DNA from: Fasciolopsis buskii
Taxonomy: Eukaryota > Platyhelminthes > Trematoda > Plagiorchiida > Fasciolidae
Length of the DNA stretch: 64,000 bases
Direction of reading: 5' to 3'
Assembly (NCBI GenBank): GCA_008360955.1
Contig: LUCM01000669.1
Location: 130,481-194,480, forward strand
Each line of letters opens with the position of its first letter. Within the stretch, counting starts at the first letter, position 1. Position numbers and translations under genes: made by a program. The notes under the pieces are model-generated. The model was not told the DNA's origin. It ran no database searches and saw nothing but the letters and a program-made list of their open reading frames with translations. Below are positions 43,101 to 55,100 of this stretch, piece by piece.

Positions 43101-46100
43101 TAAGTCCGGCATATCCCTCCTGCCACATTTGCACCTGTTAGTTGTGGTCATGTGATCAGAGTATGGGAATTTCAGGACCGGAAATATTCACATTTCGCTA
43201 TGACGAATTCGCATTCAACAACGAAAGAATATCCAGTGCCAGAACTATGTAAATGCCATATGATTCAATGTTTATTCTACGGCTCATGTCGAAAATAAAG
43301 ACGGTTTTGTGACGTTACTATTCGAGATGGACGAATATCTCTTCGGGCATTTGACAAAAATTCTAGCCATCTTAGTTTTGCAGGAAAGATAAATTTCAGA
43401 ACAAAAGCAGGCAAAAACTATATTTTATTTGTATGCAATGTTCTCTCTAAGTATTTTCCCCTTAACTACATCAAACAGTCATAAATACGACAAATTTCCC
43501 GACTAATGCAGTCGATCAACACACGTGTACTCATACGTGGATGAGACACTACATATCAGGTAAATCGTACTTGTAAGCAGCTTAGAATAAACGAACCGTG
43601 AATAGAACTGTGTGTGCATGTGGTCAAAGTGTACTGAATGCGATAATTTCGAACGTAATAGACAGAGCAAGCATGCACTTACCAGCCCCGGTTGGTCTAT
43701 TTTTGTTGAACACAGCTAGACGTGTGGGCGAAATTTGTTCAAATGAACAGGCCAAAAATAAACGCGAAAACAGGCAGAATGAGAGAGTAGCATTGAACAT
43801 TTTTATGGCTATCATCAGAGCCCTAATTTCACTTTATTCTCAACAGTTGATTAGCATACGACTTCCTCTCTCTCTCTCTCCTTCTATCTCCTCTGCTTGA
43901 TTGCGAAGTAGGCGAGCTGGAGATAGAGAAGAGATGAAACACGCGCAGAAAAGCAGGCGTGGTTGACATTCTACAATTTCCGGTTCTCCGGCAAACCGAT
44001 TTGTGTTCCTGCTGAGTGGGTGCTGGTTTACGTGCTGCATCAAGAGTGATTCTGGGAGACACTGAAATCTCATGCGAATGTTCTGTTCTTTTCCGCACCA
44101 AACTCGTCTGCTTCATGACGCAATTACTGACGAGAATGAAAGCGTTTCGATTGTTTGTTTGTTTGTCTGCTGTATAAGATGTTCGTCATTCCCCTTAGTG
44201 TAATGTTTTGATGCTTATTGCTTTTCGTCAGAAATTCGGCATTCGGTTAGCATACAGTACAAGCATCTTTCATTTGCATCATTTGTTCTATGAGCACCAA
44301 TAACGTGTAGAATATATTTCTGATGAAAGAGACTCATTATAATATAATTTACCAGGAACGTTTGGAATATTCAATGTTCTAAAGGCATGTGGTGTGTTCG
44401 AAAACCCGTGCGAAACTGGGAGCTGTTGTTCCTAGCCTGTTGAGTAAAAGTGTCTTCGCATGTAAAGAATAAAACAGTTTGGCCTGTTCGGTGAAGTCTA
44501 CTCCCAAAATAGAAGTAGTAGGTTTTGAATTATAAACAATGAGGAGTTAAAATAATCAACTATGCTTCAGATAGCCTCACTGTATAGGGCAAAATTGAAG
44601 TCTTCGCTTTCTTTATATCAGTAAATATGACTTAAATTGATGAATTAGACAAGCTGAGAACCGAAGCAAGTGTCAGAGAAATGCCCCATAAAAGCTGAGC
44701 CATTTGGGATGACCTAAGGAGCCCATTTGGTGACTCATTGTCAAGGTGTTCCACATCAGTTGTTTTTCAAACAGTAAAGAAAGATGTTATTAGAAAACGC
44801 TCGTTCGCAAAGTTCCATTCCCGTTGAATACACACAAAATAACAAAAAGGGAGCATTGAACGCAGTTAGGATGTATGTATATATTCGAGCAGCATGCAGA
44901 AGTGAGTAACTGAGAGTGATCGAAAACACGCAAGCAACCGAGTCAAAGTTACTCAGAGCATTACTTACTTGCCATCAATGGCTGAACGGAATACGGTATT
45001 TTTGTTCGAGATGGGTCGATCCTCCGAATTCTCGGTAACTCTGTCCTTCAAAAGTCATGGATTGATTATCAAGCGACAAATTAGACGAGTGATTTTAAGT
45101 ATTTCTGTTTCCGAAATTTTGCAGATTAGAATTATATTCACCATATGATTTGTTTCAAAATAGTGATAGCAAAATAAATCAGGATCATCACACTTGTCAC
45201 TAGCCTTGAAAGCCATCTTCGTCACGCTGATGGATCCATCTAACCGTGCGCATTGGGGGCGCCGAAAGACAGGACCATAAAATTTGGGTTCTTTTTAGGC
45301 ACAAACCATTTGCGTGATCAGCACGAGCAGACAAACAAATAATATCCCGGTAGTAATGACAAGCATACGAGTAGGTCGTTGCTACTACGTACTTCCTTGG
45401 CTAAAGCAGGAAAAAGACGAACAAAAGGACTTACTGACTGACGCTGATGAGAGTGACGGTTTTACTTCAGCATGGGAGCCCAGGATCAGCTTGCTTTTTA
45501 ACTTGTCATCACTCAAACAAGAACAACGAGGCCATGCATGCAAACACGCAGAAGATCAAAATAGGACAATAATCCTCCCAGTTGGTCTGTTTGTTATGGA
45601 TGAGTAGGTGGCACATCTGCCATTGCGAAAACGTCATGTCCGCCGAATTAAATCAGCAGTTGGTTTCAGTAGGGTTACATTTACAATTGAAGCAGGCTGA
45701 GAAGCGTCAAATACAACGAAAAAAGATGCAGATAGGTCAGACATTTCTGTCAGGGCGATTGCTCGCTTGTCCTTGTGCACGTGTTGATCATGTCGAAGAT
45801 GTGTCCACATACTGGCTCCCCCTCTCAAACAAATATTGGATCTTTGTTTTTCTCGCTTTCGGGACGTGATCCGTCACTGTTTTTTGCCCGTTCCTAGATC
45901 CAAACGCAAAATATCCAAGTTATTTCTTTGTCACATGCTCTTAGAGTCGTGAAGTCTGCCTGGAATACTGCAAAGAAGTTGGATAATTTATTCGGAGGGA
46001 TGCAACGTACCAGGACTTACATGTCCTGATTACCCCAGTCGTATCATCATTGTGTTGCTAGTAGGAGAGCTTCAGAACAAAAAAACTAACAGATTCACGC

Positions 46101-49100
46101 TACTCCCGTCAATTTGTTGTTAGATATAACGACACTGTTCAAACTGGTTGTTCCATCACCGATTCACTCGCATAAATAATGCATACAGAACATTTTTCGA
46201 CTAAATTCGATCGCAGAAAACAACTGGCCTTATCGGTATTCAACATTCAAAATACCTTCTGAACCAGGTGACTCCAGTACCAAGTGCACAGACTGTTGCC
46301 ACGATAGCTGACAACTTGGCAGGGATCAGAGTGGGCCCAATTATCGTATTCCGGGGTTTTTTCTAACTGGTAGATTTTTATCTCAAATGATTTGCAAAGT
46401 GAATTTATGAACTGTATACCTTTTGAGAGTAAGCATTAAGGTTCTAATTGATGAACTCCACTACTGCTTTTCCGGTGTATCTCACTGTCCAACAAACATT
46501 CTGTATACTTCTTCATAAACCGCATTTTGCTGCTTTTGCATAGATATAACACGAGATAGTGGACATTCGAACGGGGAGCAGAGGACTGATATGGGTGACG
46601 GTACCTATGGGCCTTGCAGACCAAGTCGTTCGCGATACATTGAACCTCATCCAATAGATGAGTCTATGCAGCGTGGGCCAGGCCAGCCACAAAACGTCTT
46701 TTCCACTCCATTTCACATTTCACAATGGTCAGATCAGCCTCCCTTAGTAGTTCCTCCACGTTCTGTACAGCATGGACAGCTTGGTTCGATTGCGTCCCGG
46801 TTTGGCCCTGTGGAATCTCAGTTTGAAATGTCGCGTGGTAGGAATGAATCAGCTGCGGACGCAGGTCTCGCCTGGTCTGGGGGTCAACGTGGCCTGGCTG
46901 AACAGAACCGAGCAGGAGTAGCGACTCGACTTACAGCGCACGGTCAGCCAGGTCAACGAGGTAAATTTTCACTTTTCTAAGAAGCCGTTTTACTATACAA
47001 AACTCACTGACGTTGCATTCCCGACATCCGCCCTGGAAAAGTGTTTGCATTACCTGCAAGGGCGGTTCTAGAGGGGAAGGTTCTCTTTAAAGCTAATGAC
47101 ATTCATACTTTATGCGTACACTGCCTTTTTACCGATCAGCTTTGTTTCACAATAATTACTCACATCCCACTGTAGACGTAGAAGATTAAGTGAATAGATA
47201 ATGTGAAAGAGCATTTAACTTCAATATGATCAAATAAAGTACAAAATGAGCAAATTCGACAGTTTCGCTGTGGCATATGGATTCATGACATCATAAATGT
47301 GCACCGATGATGAGTTTTCCGTCGGTTTGTCAATGTCAATCATCAGAATGAAAACATGTGGTCCTAGGTTGGGGTTTTTATTATAAGCATTATTAGTGTA
47401 GCAATGAGAGAACAAAATTCAGTCGCTTTTCTATATTTCTACTTGAAGGTAGTGGCTGAACGAATGATGTGACGCAGTGCATTTTTGGCGGCTGCATTTG
47501 GAACTTTGGGACTTGAAGGATAGCCCACACAATGAGTTTTAGCTAGATATCATCTAGTTGATCATTCTCCAACGTCCGGTTTAAGTGTGTGAGGTGTTGC
47601 TTTTCTCTGTAGAATACTACTGAAAATGGAATGTTTTTTTCTGCTTGGTCAATGTCATATCATCTGATCGTGTAGTAAGATTTATGTCAGACAAAATCTT
47701 GTAATTGTTATTGTCATTGTTCTTTCCATAAGATTAGCATGAACAATGCAGTGGATCAATTTCTTGATGACTTTGTCTCTCCTTGAGCTTAAGCCATTGT
47801 CGATTTTGGTCAGCAGAGCAATTCTTAGCACAGAACTTGGCAATTTCGTCGATCTGCGACTAGGTACATTATGAAGAATTCAGGTAATCATGAAACTAAA
47901 ATGATCAAATTTAGCCTGTTCTGCGAAGTTGGTGACGAACAGGGTGACAGCGTTGTAACGCTTAAAAAAGTGAGCCCCTTTCCTCTGTGTGTGCAGGTGT
48001 CCACGTGATTGATCAGACAAAGACTTGTTCCCGAATGTTTCGAAAACAGTGCCCAACAAAATCCGTGCACACGATCACCATTGTTTATTTACAACTTAAT
48101 TCGATGCAGCTCGCTTAAACACCAGCGAAGGTTTAGATTTAAAGCACCGAATCTCCCATGCATAATTTGGAGCGGGGATCGGATGAGTTAGTTTCACCAT
48201 CTAACTGGTCATGCCCACCAGATCTGACCGTACGTACCGCGTAAACGACTTAAGATTCTCGGTTCATATGAACGGAACAAAATGACAGAATGCTTTGAAC
48301 CTGATTGCAGGTGAGGTGAATTATCAGGTCAGGTGTCAACAACACGGTACACGAAAGAGATTATGCTGCTACTTTACTGTACCGTTGATCGGGTTTTGCT
48401 CAATCAAAGCGATTTGCATTTCCAAAATGCAAATAATTTCCCCAAAACTGGCAGGACCCTGTGCCTTCATTCACGAATTGTAGTGGATAGCAAAAAGCAC
48501 CTAGAAGATTTGTTACAACCGAAGGTCATGTTGTGAAAGAGATGACATCATGAGCTGCGAAATGCAGAGTAGCTTTTAATAATCTATGACACCTGAGGCA
48601 CCACCCTGACATCCGAATTTCTCACAAGAGATCGACGTGTCACAATCTGCATGGCTTCTTTTTACCGACACAACATCGGACTCTTCACGCCAGCCATGCT
48701 TGGCGGTTGTCTGCTTTCAACCAGCGGTGTCTCCGAAGAATTGACTAAGCCTGGTAGGAATATCAAGTGAGCAATTACGAGATACTTCGTCGCGTGTTTT
48801 GTGCAGGTGGTCGTCCTCTGATCGAAATAATTACTCTGCACTGTCTTCCACAGTCTGGGCATATTTTGCATGTCTACACACAACTTTGTGTTCTTAATGT
48901 GAAGTTGGAGGAAACGGCATGGCAGTCAAGCTATCACTTGCTGCAACGATTGAAAACGTTAGCTTCAACTATGGTATCCACTAGTGCTTCCAATTTTCTT
49001 CGCTGAGGCCCAGTGGATGAGAATTGTATTTGGCTGAAAACTGAAACCAGTGGCCTGAGTGCTGTGCAACCTATCTATATAACTCATTCTCTATAAAAAT

Positions 49101-52100
49101 CAACACAGAAACTGAACATCAAAACGTGTACGGTGAAAACACAAGACGAAATGGCTTCTGGTCTCTTTATTAGCTGATTTTCACCCTTGCCTAACCAGCT
49201 TGCACCACATTTCCTCGCAAGCCGCTCTTATACATATTATATACATATATATATATATATATATATGAGTAGCGAATCACAGTTGTGTTTCTTCTGTGGA
49301 CTCTTCAACGAAGAACCTTTATACACACTTCTGACGCCACAAATTGGGTTTTGGTGAGATATACTAGTTCGGAATGTACAAGTATATGGATGTTCGGACA
49401 AGAGAGCATTGGGTACACATACCTGAAGAGTGGCAATTGCAACGGAAGCTCCCAACTCGATTATCGTAAAAACAAAAGGGTTAGGGTTCCATCGGGAGTA
49501 GGTCAAAGAATCCGCAGACTCAGCATTACTTGTCGTACGGAACTTCAGGCAATGTGAGCGTCATAAACTATGGATATTCTCGACTTTAGCCGTTCCGTTA
49601 GATCGCTCGTAGATCCATCCTGAGAATGCCACATACAGTGAAATCCGTAATTCTTTGGGACGTCAACTGATAAAGACCCCGAGAAATGACCGAGAGCAGT
49701 GGTGCACAAGGAAGGGTAGGAAAATGAAAAAGGCTGCAGCTATCAGAAATAGCTACAACTTTTACCCCCTAAGCGAGTCCAGTGGCTCACGAAAGCCATG
49801 TTTAAGTAAGATGATTGAAGAATAAGACAGCACACTAATTCATTCTCAAGAGTGTTGATTGGAGCTTTTGACAACACACTTTAGGGAGTAGCTTAGTTAC
49901 CTCACCGTCACGGTGGGCCTTCCACTAATAAATGAAAGTGAAACAATGTAGGTGGGTCCGCCATCATAAATGGTCACCAGACGAACGGATTTCCCGAAAA
50001 GTTAAAAGGCAGCTTGGCAGGATGGCCCGTCCTGGCCCTTAATCAAGGACAGTGGCGAAATGTTAAGATTGGAGTTAATCAAAATTGTGGGGATAATCAG
50101 GACAACAGAATGGATTCCTAACATCTGGTTTGTTTTGGTGATATCACCGATTTATCAGAGATGAGATTTTCATTGCGAATGGTATAATGTTAATGACGCA
50201 ATCTTGTTAGATGTGATAACTCGTTAGTGATTTGATTACTGGTGGGTGGTCGTTCATAAGCCAAGTTTTACAATCAAATAACTGATTGAAAGACTTGAGA
50301 AAAACTACCCACGGTAATCGAAACGTTGGCGAATTATAACATCTGCCAACAACACTGTGTTATTAAAATTATATCATTCCTAGCACCAATACATGGCTCA
50401 TTGATTTTCGACATACCGCTTAAGTCGCCTGGTCCTTATATTTTCAGAGAGAAGTCTTCGTGTGATAATCACAAAGATAAACAGGCTTGGAAGACATTGT
50501 GTGCAAACCATTCTCAAGCATTGCACATCACGGATTTTTCAGTGCTTATGAACAGTGTACGTGTGAGAATCCATCCGGTTGCCGACCCGGTCGGGGTCGT
50601 ACTAACCAAGTATTCACTCTGCCAAAAGTCTTAAAAAATAGGCCAACCATTCGTATATTCACATTCTTTGATTCTGACATTAAAGCGGCTTTGGAATCAG
50701 TAGATCGAATATATACGTAGAACCGCTTGTCATTGAAGGAGATGACACAGAAATTCGTTTCAGTTCCACAATCTCCGTGCGCGAAATACCAAAGCCGAGC
50801 TTGTGTTTACCGCAATCTTTCACGTATATTCACTGGAACAGTTGGTGTTCATCAATTCTTTTCAAGTTTCTAATTGAAATGATCACTGAAGTCAACTCAT
50901 CTTCGTACGAGAGTAGCGGCTGACACTTTCCCGCTTAGAATAAGCGGGCGATGTCGTGCTACTGAATGGAGATTCATTTCGGTTGTAAGCTCTCTTCCAT
51001 TGTCTGAATGGCAATTTAGTATGCATTTTGCACCTTCGAAATGCCGAATGTTGTAGGACTCAACTGGATAGACGCCGAACCTTAATATTAGAAAGGAAGA
51101 TCCGGGATGAATAGAAAGCCACGATTCTCCTAAGTGGTTGTATTCCTGACCAAATGTCTTCATGTATGTTGAAGGCTGGATTGGCATTCAAAAATCTGAG
51201 GCATCTATGCTGTATGTTTCGCTTCAGATTATCGATCAAATATCAAGTATCCGCAGGAACAATGAGGACGGTACTGCCATACGACTCAGAAGCATGGCTG
51301 TTGAAGACGAGATGCGCAAAGCCTTTCGGGTAGAATGCGGTAGGAGTATTTCGTCAGTTAGGGGTTAAACGAGGATACTGGGTCCTAGAGTTCGGCCTCC
51401 AGAACGGGAATTGAATGTGAATAGACCAAAGTGGTTGGGGCATATTCTGCACATGCCTACAGAACGCCTGGTTCACTGTACGCTGTTCATCAGGCAGGTA
51501 ATGGCTAAAAAGTGGGTCCACGTGATCAGTCGATGACATAACAAAGGACAGTCCATTGGTACAGGTGCAGTTAGATTAGGGGTATGGATCCACAGAATCC
51601 TCCGAGGGAGGATTAGAAACAGTAGACGATGTGGCTGGGTGCCACATCCAGTGGCCTTCTTGTAATCCAAGTCGTCTATCTATCGCCTAACCATTCGTTC
51701 ATATTATTATCTCGCAGTTGGTTTTTCACTATTTGTCGTTGTTTTCTTTTTTCGCTTTGGGTAGATGGCGATATGGAGTAACATCTAAAATCACAGCCTT
51801 TCCCTGGAAGGTTATTGATTGCAAAAGTGAAACTGAACTGAGCCATGCTTCAAGGATAAGGGTGATGCCAACGTTCAGGAACGGTCTTTAGTTCCAACGA
51901 AAGGTTTTTTGCATGAGTAAAACTATGAAGCAATCGTACTGTTCCGTATAGAAATGTGGGACAACGATCCTATAGATCAGCAACGGGTAAGCCTAGGGAA
52001 AAGTAAATGTCCTTCAATCATAGTGTAACTTATCGGTACGAATGATGCATGAACAGTTGGAGAATATGGAGCCAATTAATCATGGGGTACGTCAGACGAA

Positions 52101-55100
52101 GAATGAAAAAATTATCCGTTTGGTTGCTCAACGTCTCTTGGATGAAAAGAGAATAGATTTTTCCTTGCACCATAGGTGAATTCCATGCCAGATGTATTTG
52201 TGGTGATGCGTTCCGAAGAGCTGGTTGGCACAAGTGAGGTTCAAACATTTGTTCGCTTTTACTAATAGCGGAATTTGCTTCATTTCAGTCATACTATCAT
52301 GTTTACAAGCAAGTTCATTTACACGACGAGAGAGTTCAGAGAGAAGCATTAATGCTCCGTCAGGCAGATATAGTGGTTTTGGGCAACGCGAAACGAAAAA
52401 CCAAGGTTCAACAACGAAAATGAATTCGACGGACGGGCCATTGAGTTCCTTAGTAGGGGAACATTTCCTCGGAAAAAATATACCTCGGGCAAGAATTGAT
52501 TTTCGGGTCAATCGAAAGAAATGTCTATAATGAGCATAGATTTTAAGTTTGACCAGCATCGGGTTGTCATTGCTGTGGCTCAAAGCAGAGAAGCGTTTGG
52601 AAAAAAGGTGACGAGCTAGTTACCGATTATGTAATCCAAGACGGAGGACATTCTGCTGAGAGTTCGACCAATGTCTCTATGATTGAGGCCGAATATGGAT
52701 TATAAATGGGTTTGATTAAACCCTCCAAATACTACGTGCAAGCAGTCAGTCGATGAGGCGATAATCAGCAAAGAGTGCCATAAAACAAACTGAAACCTGA
52801 CTACACACAATAAAGTGTCACGTATACGTTGAATATTACAACAAAAGAAAAACGAGAAGATTTGGGGTGAGCTTACTGTAATTAAAGCAGTCAATATCAT
52901 TTTATGATATCTCGAAAAATATTTCCGACCTAAGAAACTAGCTAGATTTTATGCTGACAATCATACCGCTTCTGAGTTCTTCTCGATAACGTTCTGTATC
53001 CTGTCTAAAGCGGTCGAAACCATTCGAAAGAAAAATTGAGTCATCCATGTTACCAATGCGTAATGATTCTAGGAAGCACATATTTCAGCTGGATTATTTA
53101 AGATAAATCCGAAAGCCTACCAAATGGCGAGCGAACCTTGTTCTTCATGAAAGTAAGTACAGCCACCTTGCTAAGGATTGTGCAACGAAAAGTAGCTTGC
53201 CAGTCAGCACACGTGCGTTCTCCACTTTTGGGCTAATTTAGGACCGATAGTCTCTTGGAGTTCCAAACACTTCAGAATGGCTTCTAATTTTTAGGAAGTG
53301 CTGATAGTTTAGCATGGCATTTATACCCCGAACGTTTCATCTTTCATTTGAAACATGTATAGTTTGGTGTAATTACAGGAGTCATGCATATTTTGGTTAG
53401 GATCAATTGATTCCAGAATGAAACGGAGGAAACACGTTGTGGGGTAGATGTGAAAGCAACACGGCCGATGTTGATTTCATTTCGAATAAACGGATTGTGG
53501 GGGATACCGAAAGCCCGTACATATTGAATTAGGCTACTTGTACATTCAGATAAGGAAAAAAGATTCAACCAACTGAAGAAAAAGCTTCAAAAGTGATGAT
53601 TTTTTTCGACATATCGCTTCATGCATTTACATATATGATATTGGGTAGAATGAGTAAAAATGTGCATGTATTGCAGAAATTTGGTAGCTTGATAAGTTAT
53701 TGAAGTTTCGTGGTCCAAGGATTAGGTGTGAGTGGGTGCGTGTGATTGTGTGAATGAAGAAAACCAGGTAACGTTTCGAGAATGAAATAAACACAATTTT
53801 ATGTTCATAAACCCCTGGAGTAATATATCAAAAACAAACCTCTCCGCACTTAGCCTTTCAATGGTTTCATGGGCATATTTAGACAAATAAAGAAATCCAA
53901 AGACAAACTAACAGAACTATGCCGATAAACGTGCCAAGCCGAACTAATCAGTATCCCCATACCTAATAAGAGAAGGACCACTCGAAATTTTCAAATCAGT
54001 GAACTGCCTACTTTTCAGTTCGTGACCGAGACGGATCAAGGTCATATTCATCAACAAATATGTATACATTCATAATCAAGATAAATCTGGTTACAGTTTT
54101 ATCGGTATCGTAATCATGGCCAAGAATGTAACAATAAGGGGAAAAGAGTAAATAATAAAAACGTACTGCATACTGTTTGACCTGCTTATGCCAACTCTCT
54201 CGGTCCAAACCCTCGCGTTGCCGATTGTTCATTGATATTCATAGTTTGTCACTGAGCAAGTCGAGATAGAACACTGAGGAAGAGGATTCCATCTCGAGAC
54301 TTTGATCAAAACATGGTGATAAGTCTACTTGTGGATGGTGAAATTCACTTGAAACCGGTGAATGATTGTTCAGCTCGAACACCCTTTGGGCGGGATCAGA
54401 TATCCTGCGTGCCCCGTACACCCTCCTGTTGCAGATCCGGTTCACATAGTGATGTATACTTTTTGTGATGTTTGCCGTTGGTCCTATTTTGCCTATCATC
54501 ACTAGAGTGAATATCGGTCAACCTCAGAGAGCGCCAGTAATTCGCCTTCATCTTCATAGTCTTATGAAAATATCCTCCGCAGAAATTAATGAATAGGACT
54601 TTTTAGTACAGTTACTTGGATGAGTGGCCGCTTTGGAAGCTGACATCTACCACGGGCCATGCAGAGACAATTCGATGTACAACAATTCAATAAATAGAAA
54701 GGATTATTTTCATCTACACCTGCCTGATGGCGATGTTCCCTCGAGTGATGAAAGGTTTGCTACCTAAACATCAAGCTCATGGAAACTAACAATCCGAATT
54801 ACGATCAACACAAACCAATGCAGTCTTTAAGTTCTCGATAACCATTTGACCGAACTTGACTGAAACGAACCAAGGCATTTTAACGGTAAAAGACTGCTTC
54901 CAGTAAATCGGAAGGAACATGCTGAAGTCCGCCACGCCTTTTGGCTATGCTCAGACCACAATTTTTAATCTTCTTGTCCAAATGCTGCGCACAGGTTTCG
55001 AGACGCCCCTATCGGATGGTGTGTTTCAGCAATCCGTACATCAAGCCAAACAAATGCGAATGGTAATCGCACTGTATGACTACGATCCGGCAACCATGTC

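Larger units (their letters stand above)
36684..46543. other. Intron 12 (9860 nt), the longest
   Basis: Contains hairpin-GAAACG copy 2 and a CT tract. A 144-codon minus-strand frame at 42332-42766 is unrecognised. Most of the sequence shows no feature, so unrecognised old repeats are likely. Confidence 0.6.
49560..51690 (+). mobile_element. Long degenerate RTE-type LINE in intron 13
   Basis: Several frames recover an RTE order. At about 49660-49800, LIKTPRNDREQW lies upstream of the RT. At 50440-50480, SCDNHKDKQA corresponds to the usual SCDNHRGI box. At 50550-50715, CRPGRGRTNQVFTL and DIKAALESVDR match RT boxes. At 50945-50970, AGDVVLLNGD stands in place of YADD. At 51020-51080, SMHFAPSKCRM is followed by a stop. 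At 51410-51480, RPKWLGHILHMPTERL is the tail. Stops and frameshifts are common, so the copy is inactive. About 330 nt between 50110 and 50440 do not fit and look inserted. Confidence 0.75.
46961..54994. other. Intron 13 (8034 nt)
   Basis: Contains the (AT)n tract and the long RTE LINE with its insertion. Sequence at 47000-49200 and 51700-54990 holds only unrecognised short frames. Confidence 0.6.
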
